A stretch of 64,000 nucleotides of DNA from Fabrea salina (taxonomy: Eukaryota > Ciliophora > Heterotrichea > Heterotrichida > Fabreidae), in NCBI GenBank assembly GCA_022984795.1, contig JALIHJ010000018.1:62001-126000 (forward strand), given 5' to 3'. A model generated the notes under the pieces. The model did not search any database. It saw nothing but the letters and a program-made list of their open reading frames with translations, and was not told the DNA's origin. Position numbers and translations under genes: made by a program. Each line of letters opens with the position of its first letter. Position 1 is the first letter of the stretch. Shown here one piece after another: positions 38,153-47,829 of the stretch.

Positions 38153-39415
38153 TTACTCCAGGTTCATAGAGTCCTCTTCAACTTTAGGGGCTTCTTGGGC
38201 AAACACTGAGTGAGACATTTGCCAGACTTGCAGAATGTTGTCTTCAGCCACACTTCCCATCATGAGTCTGTCGTTTAAGTTCCACCCAAAGTCTGAAATC
38301 CTTGCTGTGTGGCCAGCGTGCACAAACAGCAACTCAGGTGGTCCGTCCTTAGCCTCTTCTTCTGACTGAGGGCTTCCTATTTTGCTTAAGTCCCATATCA
38401 GCACTCTTCTGTCGTTGCCAAAAGAAGCTAGCAAACTCCCACTAAAGGGTGCCCACTTGACTCCATAAACTGCTTCGTTGTGGTACTCCAAAGAAGCAAG
38501 TTTAACTCTCATGTTCCTAATGTCCCAAACGCCAACTGACTTGTCGCTGCTTCCACTAAGCAGTAAGTTTTGCTCTTGCTTGTTGAAGTCTACAGAGTTT
38601 ACTTCGTGAGAGTGAGCGTCAATGTCGTGAGTTGGAGTTTCTTGTCTAGTGTCCCAGAGTTTGATTTTCCTGTCATCTCCTACTGAAGCTAGCATTGTTG
38701 GTACGAAATTCGACCAAGAAACGTCCTCCACTACGTTGCTGTGGTAGTAAGTGTGCAGTGCTCCTAGTGTTGAGTTTTGTTCAGTTGCAGCGTTTATGTC
38801 CCAAATGCAAACTTTGTAGTCGTCAGAGCCACTAGCTAGCCACCCCTGTCTGATAGGGCTCCAACTAAGTCCAAAGCCTTCTTTGTTGTGACCTTGCAAA
38901 GTAAGTTGAGGTCCCAAAGAAGACTTGTTGGGGTGCTTTGTGTAATCGAACACGTAAACAAGTCCATTAGGACTTTTGGTAGCAATAACATTATAGAGTT
39001 GAGGCATGGCTCTGGCTTTGTTAACTTCTCCTTCGTGGTTGATTCTTATGATGGGTTCGATTTTATTGTCTGTTTTAGTAAGCAGTCCAACTCCCCCGGC
39101 ATCTTTGGTGTTGTCTAAGTAAAGCTTTTGAGTGACTAGTGAGTCTTCCAAAGGCAACTTAACGTTAGCTATAATCAAGTTTTCCTGTTCTGTTTTAGAA
39201 GTGTGGGTTCCTAGAATTACTTTGTGCATGGCATAATCTGAACCTGAAGGACAATCTTTGGTGGGAAGCCATTCAAAGGTAAGTGAAGGCCACTCCAGTG
39301 CATGGGTTATTACAGTGTCGTAGAGAAAAGGCGTGTTTTTTTTCCAGATTTTGTATTCTTCGTTGATTTGTTGTTCCTCAATATCCTCGTTGTAGTCCTG
39401 TTCCTCTTTTAGCAT
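38153..39415 (-). CDS. RBBP4/CAF1-p48/MSI1-type histone-binding WD40 protein
   Basis: 420 aa. The N-terminal helix region INEEYKIWKKNTPFLYDTVI and THALEWPSLTFEWLP is diagnostic for the RBBP4/MSI1 group, which binds histone H4. WD repeats follow with clear GSDDYKVCIWDI, VGDDRKIKLWDTR, GSSDKSVGVWDIR and FGNDRRVLIWDLS endings. The length and acidic insert near the C-terminus fit. Such proteins serve chromatin assembly (CAF-1), HDAC, NuRF and Polycomb complexes; a class I HDAC is also encoded here at 55737. Confidence 0.94.
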   Translation of the reverse strand: MLKEEQDYNEDIEEQQINEEYKIWKKNTPFLYDTVITHALEWPSLTFEWLPTKDCPSGSDYAMHKVILGTHTSKTEQENLIIANVKLPLEDSLVTQKLYLDNTKDAGGVGLLTKTDNKIEPIIRINHEGEVNKARAMPQLYNVIATKSPNGLVYVFDYTKHPNKSSLGPQLTLQGHNKEGFGLSWSPIRQGWLASGSDDYKVCIWDINAATEQNSTLGALHTYYHSNVVEDVSWSNFVPTMLASVGDDRKIKLWDTRQETPTHDIDAHSHEVNSVDFNKQEQNLLLSGSSDKSVGVWDIRNMRVKLASLEYHNEAVYGVKWAPFSGSLLASFGNDRRVLIWDLSKIGSPQSEEEAKDGPPELLFVHAGHTARISDFGWNLNDRLMMGSVAEDNILQVWQMSHSVFAQEAPKVEEDSMNLE

Positions 39416-39446
39416 CCCGCCACTTAATTATTACTTACTATATACA

Positions 39447-41060
39447 ATGGAAGAAAAGAACCTCAAAAAACTCAACAACCGGCTCAAAAAACTACAGTCA
39501 AGTTCCAAAAACTTCTGTGACGACTCCAAAGTACTTAAGCAAGTAGTCAGGCTTTTGGAGATCTACCCTGCCAAAAGAACATCTTCCGTTTTGCAGGTGC
39601 TAGTGTTGCTTACGTCTGAGGTGTCTTTTTTTAGAAGCTTGAAACCCTCAATTCACAGTGAGTGTTGCAAGCATATGCTTCACGAGTACTTTTCCAAGAA
39701 CGACTACGTTTTTCACGCTGGCGAAAAAGGAGACAAGTTCTTTATTGTCTTGAAAGGAAAGGTGTCAGTTCTAGTGCCTACTGCAGAAAACGAAGAAACT
39801 GTTTTGAAGAAAGTAGCTACTCTTGGCAGCGGAGCTGCTTTTGGAGAGTTAGCTCTTCTTCAAGAAAAACCAAGGGCAGCCAGCATTTTTTGTGAAGAAG
39901 ACTGTCACATGGCTGTGCTTGATAAAAAGAGTTACTTAAGCATCTTAGGAGATTCCACTACTAAAGAACTTCAAAAACTAGTTGAGTTCTTTAAAAAGCA
40001 CCCTGCTTTCTCAGACTGGAGTAACACCTCTATAGTTAAGTTCACTTACTACTTTACTCATGAGAGGTTTTTGAAAAACCAGTATATTTTTAGAGAAGGA
40101 GAATTTCCTGATGCTGTTTACTTCGTAAAAAAAGGCGAAGTTGAGTTAAGTAAAAAAGTAACCATTAGCGCTCAGCATCCCAACTACAATAAAAGTGGGA
40201 AAAAGATTTTCGGCCAAAGTAAAAACAAAATCAAAATTGTCAGGATTGCAATCAAAGGAGCTGGAGAGATCATAGGTGACGAAGAGGTTTTGGACTGCTT
40301 AAACCAAAGAAACGAAACTTGCAAGTGCTTTTCAGACTACGTAGAACTTCTAGTTATTCCTAGTCTAGAATTTGCTAGACGGATAGTTAAGCAGGAAACT
40401 ATTGATTTTCTTAAAAGTAAAAACTTAGACAGAAAACAAGCCAGAGAATACCTAATTAATGGATGTTCAAAAATATACTCTGGCACGCAGAATACCAACA
40501 CTAAATTAGAACCTTCAACTAGTCTTAAAAGAGCTAAATCGAATGAATTTTTGAGAAGGACGCAAACCAATCCTTCAGAAACTGAGTTGAGTGATTCTAA
40601 AAGAACAACTACAAGGCAGAAATTCTTTAGATCACCAAAACCTAAATTGAGTTATTTCGAAAGAATAACTACAGAAGAAAATTCCCTTAAAAAACTAGCT
40701 ACCCTTCCAAACAACATTTCAGATGTTAAGTCTAGTTACTTGGATAAAAGAAGTAGCTTAATTTCCCCTACAACCAGCTCTTCAGTTATTAAAGAAAGTC
40801 GGATGAAACCAAGTCCGTTTCAGCCTACCATTCAAAAATTCAAAGAACAGTCAGTCCAAAACACTATTTCTTTAATGGGGAAAAACATCAGTACCAAACT
40901 GATTGAACTCAGAAGTGAACCTGTTCTTCCTAGTTTGAAGTTGCCTTCTTACTCCTTTGCTTCGTTCCCCAACTTAACTACTTACTCCAACTTGTTTTCA
41001 GATATATCCCCAAAGTACTATCTGAAACTGCACGAGAAAGTCAAAAACAATTTAAGTTAA
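39447..41060 (+). CDS. Protein with two cyclic-nucleotide-binding domains, copy 2
   Basis: 537 aa, the paralogue of the protein at 12004. The first cNMP domain (about 70-175) has FGELALLQEKPRAAS with the cassette Glu and Arg intact. The second (about 195-310) keeps YIFREGEFPDAVYFVKKGEV but has a degenerate cassette (IIGDEEVLDCLNQ). The tail is Ser/Thr/Lys-rich. The architecture matches a PKA-R-like tandem sensor without dimerisation or inhibitor segments. Its start is 31 bp from the RBBP4 start on the other strand. Confidence 0.85.
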   Translation: MEEKNLKKLNNRLKKLQSSSKNFCDDSKVLKQVVRLLEIYPAKRTSSVLQVLVLLTSEVSFFRSLKPSIHSECCKHMLHEYFSKNDYVFHAGEKGDKFFIVLKGKVSVLVPTAENEETVLKKVATLGSGAAFGELALLQEKPRAASIFCEEDCHMAVLDKKSYLSILGDSTTKELQKLVEFFKKHPAFSDWSNTSIVKFTYYFTHERFLKNQYIFREGEFPDAVYFVKKGEVELSKKVTISAQHPNYNKSGKKIFGQSKNKIKIVRIAIKGAGEIIGDEEVLDCLNQRNETCKCFSDYVELLVIPSLEFARRIVKQETIDFLKSKNLDRKQAREYLINGCSKIYSGTQNTNTKLEPSTSLKRAKSNEFLRRTQTNPSETELSDSKRTTTRQKFFRSPKPKLSYFERITTEENSLKKLATLPNNISDVKSSYLDKRSSLISPTTSSSVIKESRMKPSPFQPTIQKFKEQSVQNTISLMGKNISTKLIELRSEPVLPSLKLPSYSFASFPNLTTYSNLFSDISPKYYLKLHEKVKNNLS

Positions 41061-41066
41061 TTAACA

Positions 41067-42839
41067 CTACTTAGAAGGGTTTGGGATTCTTGAAGGGGTC
41101 AAAGACCTTAAATTGAAGCAAGCAGAAGGGATCTTAGGAGGTTTAGGACTGCTGACTCTGTTTTTTTGGAACTTTTTGAACATGTGCTTTTCTCGGTTTC
41201 TGTAAAGTTTTATTTCTTTTCTTAGTTTTTCGACTTCTTGTGTGTATAAGTTTTCTTTTCGCTCCAGAAAGTCTTGGAGTTTTTGGACTTCAGACTGGAG
41301 CTTTTCTGCTTGAGTCAAAGCGTAGTTTTTTTGGGCTCTTTCGTTTTCTAAAAGAGACAAAGTTCTGCCTACTTCTGAGGTTTTGAAGCTTTTCCGCATG
41401 CTAGAAGTTCTTTCTAGAGTTCTAAGTTGGCTTCCAAGTCCTAGAGTCTTAGTGGTTTCTTCTAGCGACTCTAAACTAGAACTGCAATTTAGGATTACAA
41501 AAGCTTTTTCAGTGCCTTTTAGAATTCTAGTCAGCAGTGAGTTAGTGCTGTTTTCAAGTGTGTAGATGATCTTTTCTAGAGAAGACTTGTTTACCGATTC
41601 CTTTAAGTAAGCTCGGCTAGATCTTTCTGGTTTAGCTAGTTCTACAAAGTTTATAGTGGATTTAAAACTTTTTCCAGTCAGTTCAAAACTAACTAAGAAG
41701 TTAGAAGCTTTTAAAGCGTTCTTAGGTCTCTTCTGGTTGCACAGCCTTATTAGCTGTTTGGCTTCTCTAGTCCAGTGTTTGCCTAACTTTTTTTGGGACC
41801 GTTTTGGAATTTGACTGGAATCTTTGGTGAAGGTTCTCATCGTTAAAAGGTCCTTTCCTTCGTCTTTAAAAGTTTCTATACAGGAAAGGTGCACTTGGAA
41901 CTCGAAAGTAAAACTTTCCAAGTATGAAACTGACTGAAAAATTACATTTAACAGTGTATAGGTCTTCCCGGACCCTTTAGAACCAAAAGCCAGCACAGAA
42001 ACCTTGCTGCCACTAGCCAGAGTGTCAAGGCTAGGCTTGAGTTCCCAAAAAAGCTCTTGGCTTCTTGAGTCAGAACTCACTACCTTTTTGTATTCGTAAG
42101 GTTTGTCAAGGTGCAGAGTGTTGCCCTGAACTTTTAAGGCAGATTTGCTTTCGTTTGGAAGAGAAGGTCTTACTTTCACAACTACTTCCAAGTCGCAACA
42201 GGATCCCTCAGGAGCCCAGCTTTTCTCAGAAGGCATGCAAACACTTGCCTTAAGTTGAGTTTTGTTTCTATGGGCTTTTTCTAGTTGTGCTTGGAGTTCT
42301 TGAACTTGCTGGGATTCTGGATTTTGAGCTTTGAGTAACTGGAGTTCGTGTTTGAGTTCTTTGCACTCTTCTTTGAGTCTTTGGACTTCTGTTTCTCTTA
42401 GATTGCAAACCTGGTCTAGTTCCTCTTTATACAAAATAGCGTTTTCTTGAGCTTGGTATAGGCGCTCTTCAAGGTCCTGTTTGGAGTGCTCCAGGATTCT
42501 GTTTGAGTTTTCCCATTCGTCATTTAACTGTTCAAGTTCTCTTTTTTGGTCATTGAAGTTCTGAAGTTCCAAAGAAAGTCTTTGGTTTTCCTGCTGCAGC
42601 TGGGCTATTTCGGATTCGCTTTTTTGGTACTTTAGTTTGAAGCTGTTTAGTTCTTCTGTAATGGAGTCAAGCTTTGTTTTGAGTGTTTGGATTTGGGTTT
42701 CTTTTTCTGAAATTTCTAGTTCTAAGGCTTCTTCATATTCTTTTGACTGGCTTTGGAACCTAAATGAACATTACTCTTGGAACTCCTTTTCTAGTTTAGC
42801 TAGTCTAGCTTTTGCAGAGTGGTTCTTAGTTGTTGACAT
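41067..42839 (-). CDS. Kinesin-14-like protein with degenerate C-terminal motor, one intron
   Basis: Exon 1 runs from the ATG at 42837-42839; the intron GTAATGTTCATTTAG (42760-42774) is removed to give 585 aa. About 220 residues of coiled coil come first, then a kinesin-type head (about 215-480), the layout of minus-end kinesin-14s. The P-loop survives as FGSKGSGKTYTLL. Switch I (normally SSRSH) is lost around LKASNFLVSFEL, and switch II (DLAGSE) reads ELAKPE. This head probably cannot run a normal ATPase cycle, as in yeast Vik1/Cik1. A short coiled coil and basic tail follow the head. Confidence 0.75.
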
Positions 42840-42883
42840 TTAATAGTATTAATTCTTTAGATTTAAGAGTAATTGTAGGTTTG

Positions 42884-43441
42884 CTAATTAAATAGCTTAT
42901 AATTTTTAAAGATAGTTGCTTGCACTCTCCTTTGGACCTTTTTGATGCACTTTTTAATCAGCTTTCTTCTTTGCTTAAGTTGTTGAAGATATTCCAGTTT
43001 TTGACTAGAATCCAAAACTTCAACATCATAGTCTTGAAAGCTACTTAAAGCATTCAGCTCTTTATCTAAAGCACAGTAATTTTTCTTTTTCTTGTTAGTA
43101 GAAGGTCTTCGGGTATACAAACCTCCTGGATTCCTGCCAGAAAGTTTTTCCTTGACAGTTTTCCGCACAACTGTGTAAAATCGAAACTTCACAGACTTCT
43201 CGTCCCTGTCCAAGATCTCAAAGGAGATTTTAGGCCAGTCAGGTCCGAACTTTAAGTAAAGGTAAAGTAGGAAGTTGTCTTGTTCTTGAGTCCATCTATG
43301 TTTTTTTTTCTTAGTGATCAAAGACTCAACTCCATTGCACCCAGTTTCTTTCAAAGTATCTATTTGAAATTCATCTCTCAATAACTCAGAAAAAGCTTCT
43401 TCGAACGAAGGCAAACGGGGATCTTCTGAAGATTGTTCCAT
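42884..43441 (-). CDS. SANT/Myb-like domain protein
   Basis: 185 aa. A single SANT/Myb-type domain lies at about residues 45-100: HRWTQEQDNFLLYLYLKFG, then DWPKISFEILDRDEKSVKFRF. Flanks are acidic at the N-terminus and basic at the C-terminus (KQRRKLIKKCIKKVQRRVQ). One repeat with a basic tail suggests a chromatin or DNA-binding protein rather than a classical Myb factor. The upstream 138 bp to the next start are AT-rich. Confidence 0.75.
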   Translation of the reverse strand: MEQSSEDPRLPSFEEAFSELLRDEFQIDTLKETGCNGVESLITKKKKHRWTQEQDNFLLYLYLKFGPDWPKISFEILDRDEKSVKFRFYTVVRKTVKEKLSGRNPGGLYTRRPSTNKKKKNYCALDKELNALSSFQDYDVEVLDSSQKLEYLQQLKQRRKLIKKCIKKVQRRVQATIFKNYKLFN

Positions 43442-43579
43442 ATTATTCGTTTCTTTATAGCCTTAATTATGACCTAATTAATTAGACAGCCAATAAATTA
43501 TTGATAAGCTATCATAATTAACCTAGCCCAAACTTCACAAGTTTAAGAATTGGTGAAAATATGGCAGATTATATTAATT

Positions 43580-43894
43580 ATGTTCAAAAGAGTTTCAAGT
43601 ATACACCTTGAAAACCTTTCAAGGTTAAATGAAGTGCTTCCTACCTGGGACATAAACTCCTACGTAATGCAGAAGGAGTTCAGGTTTGAAAGACAAAAAG
43701 AAGCTTGGGACTTCGTAGAACTAACTCAAAAAGCAGCAAGGCGGTGGAACTGCCCTCCTGAACTAAACTTTTACTTGAATACAGTGCAGGTGTACTTTTA
43801 CTTACAAAGTCAGTCTACGAAAAACCAAGTTCAACTTGCTAGTTTTATGGACAAAGCAGAAACCCATATCAAAAGTAACTTAGAAGACTTTTAA
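43580..43894 (+). CDS. Pterin-4a-carbinolamine dehydratase-like protein (DCoH), catalytic His motif changed
   Basis: 104 aa from the ATG at 43580, the same length as animal PCBD1. The fold pattern is recognisable: KEFRFERQKEAWDFVELTQ matches the F-F-x-x-A-x-x-F helix start, and LNTVQVYFYLQSQSTKNQVQ followed by LASFMDKAE matches the family's VxITLxT...D.xLASFI ending. The catalytic HHP motif is NCPP here, so both active-site histidines are missing. A role other than pterin dehydration, or a dead paralogue, is likely. In-frame codons upstream contain no other ATG. Confidence 0.7.
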   Translation: MFKRVSSIHLENLSRLNEVLPTWDINSYVMQKEFRFERQKEAWDFVELTQKAARRWNCPPELNFYLNTVQVYFYLQSQSTKNQVQLASFMDKAETHIKSNLEDF

Positions 43895-44127
43895 GTAACT
43901 CGCCATTTTTCTCAGAAAATCATACTTAATTCCTTTTTACTTGTCAGAAAGCTCCAAAGTGAGTAATTCTGGACTCCAATAAAAAACCACTAAAGTCTGC
44001 TTAAAATTAACCGCGGACCTGCTTATTCTAGAAACTTTGCCCAGTGTCCAATACTTTTACCCCAATTATAGCCATCAAAGAATAAAATATTCACGAAAAA
44101 TACAATTAATGGCATAGATTTAATAAA

Positions 44128-44658
44128 ATGTTCGACCCCAACTCCTTTGCGAACTTATTTTCTGGAGGAGGACATTCCGGAGACCTCCCTGAAGCAGATC
44201 AACGGTTCTTGTTACCTCCAAGCATACCTGAGTGCTACTTTTCCTTTCCAAGTTTAGAAAACCTACCACTTGGGTTTGGGTGCGGAGACCCACTGCCTTT
44301 CTTCGAACCTAGCTTCATGCCAGTTGAGGATCTTGGTTCCTTCGCACCTTCGGTGAAGGCCGAAACTTCTTCGCTGCCCAAGCCCCTGATTCCTTTTCCT
44401 GGCAACAAAAGAATCGGGACTATCACTCTCGAAGAACGGAAGCTCAAGATCCAGAGGTTCTTGAAGAAGCGCCAGAAAAGAAATTTTGAAAAGAAGGTTT
44501 CCTACGCTTGTCGCAAAAGAGTTGCAGATAACCGGATCAGAGTCAAGGGCAGGTTTGTTACAAAAGTCCAAGCCGAAGCTTTGAAAGGATTAGAAAATGA
44601 AAAAAATAATGTCAAAGTCCCCAGTACCTCCGCAAAAACAGCCCAAAGTAACTGTTAA
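44128..44658 (+). CDS. CCT-motif (CONSTANS/TOC1-type) protein
   Basis: 176 aa. A CCT motif lies near residues 98-145: ERKLKIQRFLKKRQKRNFEK, then KVSYACRKRVADNRIRVKGRF, close to the plant consensus R..lxRyreKRk.RxFeKxIrYaxRKxxAexRpRvKGRFxK. The N-terminal half is Pro/Phe/Gly-rich and acidic, like an activation domain. CCT domains bind DNA with NF-Y subunits in plants; the motif in a ciliate presumably marks a transcription regulator. The small-Tim gene follows 23 bp downstream. Confidence 0.85.
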   Translation: MFDPNSFANLFSGGGHSGDLPEADQRFLLPPSIPECYFSFPSLENLPLGFGCGDPLPFFEPSFMPVEDLGSFAPSVKAETSSLPKPLIPFPGNKRIGTITLEERKLKIQRFLKKRQKRNFEKKVSYACRKRVADNRIRVKGRFVTKVQAEALKGLENEKNNVKVPSTSAKTAQSNC

Positions 44659-44681
44659 TAATCGATATTCACTAATAAACA

Positions 44682-44882
44682 ATGTCAGACACAAGCATCG
44701 AAGACGCTTTGTTTTCAGACCTTTTAAGGAAGTCAGTCAACCTGTGCTTTATAAGGTGTGTAAGGGACCCTTCACCTTCACTCACAAAGGTCCAGCAAAC
44801 CTGCATTAAGAACTGCGTCTACAGGTACATGGAATGCAGAGAAGTTTCCCTCAACGCGCTCAAAGACCTAGCTAATCTTTAG
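44682..44882 (+). CDS. Small Tim chaperone (Tim8/9/10/13 family)
   Basis: 66 aa with the twin CX3C motif: CFIRC, 14 residues, CIKNC, in a helical hairpin context. This is the signature of the small Tim chaperones, which escort hydrophobic proteins across the mitochondrial intermembrane space and are folded by Mia40 disulphide relay. The preceding LLRKSVNLCF fits the family; the exact member (Tim8 or Tim13 versus Tim9 or Tim10) cannot be decided. The stop lies 7 bp from the MTR4 stop on the other strand. Confidence 0.85.
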   Translation: MSDTSIEDALFSDLLRKSVNLCFIRCVRDPSPSLTKVQQTCIKNCVYRYMECREVSLNALKDLANL

Positions 44883-44889
44883 TCTTTTA

Positions 44890-47829
44890 TTATAAGTATA
44901 AAGAAGCCGCAAAAACTATTCCTCTTTCTATCAAGCGAATGCCTTCACTGAACTTACTTGCCAGTTCGTGACTTTGAATAGCTTTAGCTGCGTCTTGGAA
45001 CTGTCTAAGCAGTTCGTGCAGTCTCCTCATACTTCTTATGATGCTTCCTTCGTAGACATCTGTCATTTCACACAGTTCTCTGAAACTTGACCCTTTAGCC
45101 CAGGCCTGCACTGCCTCCATCAAGCTTGGTTTGTAGGAGTTCACGTAGGTTTCTTGGTCAATGTTTAGCTTGCTTTGGACAAACACCTCTGAGAACCTTC
45201 TTGCTGTGTTGTGTAGAACTTGGTAAGCAGCAGCTAGTTCGTTGTCAGTAGGAGTTTGGGACTCCTTTGAGTTTTCCTGGTGCACTAAGCAGCTCAGCAA
45301 AGCCACCATCACATCAACAGGTAGGTCTTTTAAAACTCCACTTAGCATAAGTTCTGTAGCTAGCAACTCGTCCCCAGTAGAGATCTCACAAGCTACTCTG
45401 CCTTTTAACTCAATATGGTTTTCACTGCAGAACTCTAACCTTCTGAGAACACGCCACATGGCTTTCCAGTCGTCCCTCAAGATCATAGTTTTGGCAGCTT
45501 TGATTTGTTTGTTAAGGGCGCTAAGGGCTTCTTGGAGTTTTTCCTTTTCTTCAAATGATTCTTTGAGCTGAGCAAAGTCTTCTCGGTGCAGCACTGGAAG
45601 TTCTTGTTCTTTTTGTTCGATTTCTTTTAGTTTGTTTTCGCACTCATAAAACTCGGGTTCTGAGATGCCGAGTTCTTTAGAGGGGTCTAGCAATGGAGGG
45701 GAGTTTTGGAGTCTTTCCATGCTTAGTTTTAACACTTCTAGTACTTTTTTCTGGGCCTCTCGGCTGTAGAGGTCTTCAGGAATGCACAGCCGTATTGAAC
45801 TTACTTTGCAGATGCAGTCTAAGCTTTTAGAGAGCTCAATGATTTCACCCCTAGCTTCGAAGCTTTTGCAAGGAACTGACTTGTCCTCCAAACTTGCGTA
45901 AACTAAAACTTTGATTATGTGCTTCAACTGGGTTTCTGACTCTAAGTCGTTTTTTTTGGAGTCAGTTCTTTTCCTAAGGGTATCCTTGACGATTCCCCAG
46001 CCCCAGTCAACTCCTTTGTGATCAACAACATAAATCAGTCTTCCTTTTTGCAAGAACTTCCAGATGACTTCGGGTTTTTGCAAGAACTCTTTCATTCCCT
46101 TTTGGTAAGCACTTCTCAGAGAAGCAAGTCTTTTGTATTCCTCCAGTTGATCTTCGTCTTCTATGTGGGTTTCTCTAAGTTTCTGTTTGATTTCTTTTTT
46201 TTTCTTTGACATCTCTGGAGCAGCTCTGTCGTTTTGGAACTGGTGGAATGACCTTTTAATCATGTACTCTGGGTTCGAGTCTTCAATCCTCATTAAGTTC
46301 AGCAGCATGTTGTAACTCAGGTGGAAAGTAGAGTTCAAAGGGTCCATGTTGCCTTTAACCATTCCTTTGGCCACGTCAGGTTCCATTTTTTGGTCAACCA
46401 TCAGAATGCAGATTCCTTTTTCGTCAATGCCTCTTCTTCCAGCCCTTCCAGACATTTGAATGTACTCGCCTCCAGAAATCCACCTGAAGTTTTCCCCGTC
46501 GAATTTTCTGACGTTAGTAAACACTACAGTTCTAGCAGGCATGTTAAGTCCCATGCTGAAAGTTTCAGTGCTGAATAGGATTTTAACGTACCCTTCTTGG
46601 AAAAGCAACTCAGTAACTTCTTTAATGATTGGAAGCAGCCCTCCATGGTGGATTCCAATTCCTTTCTTAAGAAGGGGCAGCGAGTTAACTACCATAGGTA
46701 GTTCTTTGTCTTCTTCGGCCAGAGTGTCAATTGCGTTTTGGAATATTACTTCTACAGCTTCTTTTTCTTCGGCACTTGTGTAGTCAAACTTGTTCAAGGA
46801 GATTGCATAGGCTTCGCATTCCCTTTTGCTGAAACTAAATATGATAGCAGGAGACATGTCCCTTTGCATTATCACTTCAACTATCTTCACAACGTCTGTG
46901 TTACTCCCTGTGCCTACTCTTTTTTTGCCGCTTTTCATGGCTTCTTGTTCTTCAGTTAAACATGTAATGGCCTTTCTGAAGTTTTTGTCGTTAAATTGCC
47001 CTTTTTCGTCAACAACTAAGTACAATCCGTCGCCTCCTGAAGGAAAAATATAGTGCTGCAGCGGTGTAGGGCGCATTTCTGTGTATACAACGTGGCAGGG
47101 CTGGTGTTTTATAGTGCAAATCCACTCTGCAAACTCGCGTGCGTTAGGAATAGTTGCTGACAAAAACACAAGCCTAATAGGTTCAGGCAGCAAAATTATG
47201 CTTTCTTCCCAAACGACCCCTCTTTCTCTGTCCCTCATGTAATGGATCTCGTCAAAAATCACCCAGGCCATTTCTCGAATGACTTCACTGCCTCTGTAAA
47301 GCATTGACCTCAAGATTTCAGTTGTCATTACTAAGCAACTGGCAGTTTCGTTTATGGTCACGTCTCCTGTCATCAGGCCTACGTCTTTGAACTCGTCGGC
47401 AAACTCCCTGTACTTCTGGTTGGAAAGAGCTTTGATAGGCGACGTATAAATTACTCTTTGGTTGTTTTTGAGTGCCATTGCAATAGCATACTCAGCCACA
47501 ACTGTTTTCCCTGCCGAAGTGTGCGCAGCTACCAACACGGACTCATTGGACTCAAGGCAGTTGACTGCTACGCGCTGGAAAGCGTCAAGTTGGAATGTGT
47601 AAGTTTTCGCAGGTTCTGCTTGGGACAGCTGAAGTGGTTTGTGTGTTAAAGGAGAAGCACACTCGTGAATGCAGTTTTCTATGACCTCACGAGTAACCTT
47701 GTAAGTTTCCTGGACTTCTCCTTCTGAGTCAGACAGCTCTTCTGGGGCCTGGCGTTTTTGTGGGAGTGAAAGTGTGGGCTTTGGGGCCTCATCGAACACT
47801 TTAAACAAGTCATCCGTAAACCCTTCCAT
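44890..47829 (-). CDS. MTR4: MTR4 exosome RNA helicase (Ski2-like)
   Basis: 979 aa from the ATG at 47827-47829. DExH core: motif I AHTSAGKTVVAEYA near 110, DEIHYMRDRERG near 205, SATIPN near 240, then helicase C with GIGIHHGGLLP and QMSGRAGRRG near 475. The arch region (about 590-760) and the C-terminal DSHCT domain (about 800-979) are present. MTR4 unwinds RNA for the nuclear exosome in rRNA processing and surveillance. MTR4 rather than SKI2 is favoured by the compact N-terminus and overall length near 1000. Confidence 0.93.
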   Translation of the reverse strand: MEGFTDDLFKVFDEAPKPTLSLPQKRQAPEELSDSEGEVQETYKVTREVIENCIHECASPLTHKPLQLSQAEPAKTYTFQLDAFQRVAVNCLESNESVLVAAHTSAGKTVVAEYAIAMALKNNQRVIYTSPIKALSNQKYREFADEFKDVGLMTGDVTINETASCLVMTTEILRSMLYRGSEVIREMAWVIFDEIHYMRDRERGVVWEESIILLPEPIRLVFLSATIPNAREFAEWICTIKHQPCHVVYTEMRPTPLQHYIFPSGGDGLYLVVDEKGQFNDKNFRKAITCLTEEQEAMKSGKKRVGTGSNTDVVKIVEVIMQRDMSPAIIFSFSKRECEAYAISLNKFDYTSAEEKEAVEVIFQNAIDTLAEEDKELPMVVNSLPLLKKGIGIHHGGLLPIIKEVTELLFQEGYVKILFSTETFSMGLNMPARTVVFTNVRKFDGENFRWISGGEYIQMSGRAGRRGIDEKGICILMVDQKMEPDVAKGMVKGNMDPLNSTFHLSYNMLLNLMRIEDSNPEYMIKRSFHQFQNDRAAPEMSKKKKEIKQKLRETHIEDEDQLEEYKRLASLRSAYQKGMKEFLQKPEVIWKFLQKGRLIYVVDHKGVDWGWGIVKDTLRKRTDSKKNDLESETQLKHIIKVLVYASLEDKSVPCKSFEARGEIIELSKSLDCICKVSSIRLCIPEDLYSREAQKKVLEVLKLSMERLQNSPPLLDPSKELGISEPEFYECENKLKEIEQKEQELPVLHREDFAQLKESFEEKEKLQEALSALNKQIKAAKTMILRDDWKAMWRVLRRLEFCSENHIELKGRVACEISTGDELLATELMLSGVLKDLPVDVMVALLSCLVHQENSKESQTPTDNELAAAYQVLHNTARRFSEVFVQSKLNIDQETYVNSYKPSLMEAVQAWAKGSSFRELCEMTDVYEGSIIRSMRRLHELLRQFQDAAKAIQSHELASKFSEGIRLIERGIVFAASLYL

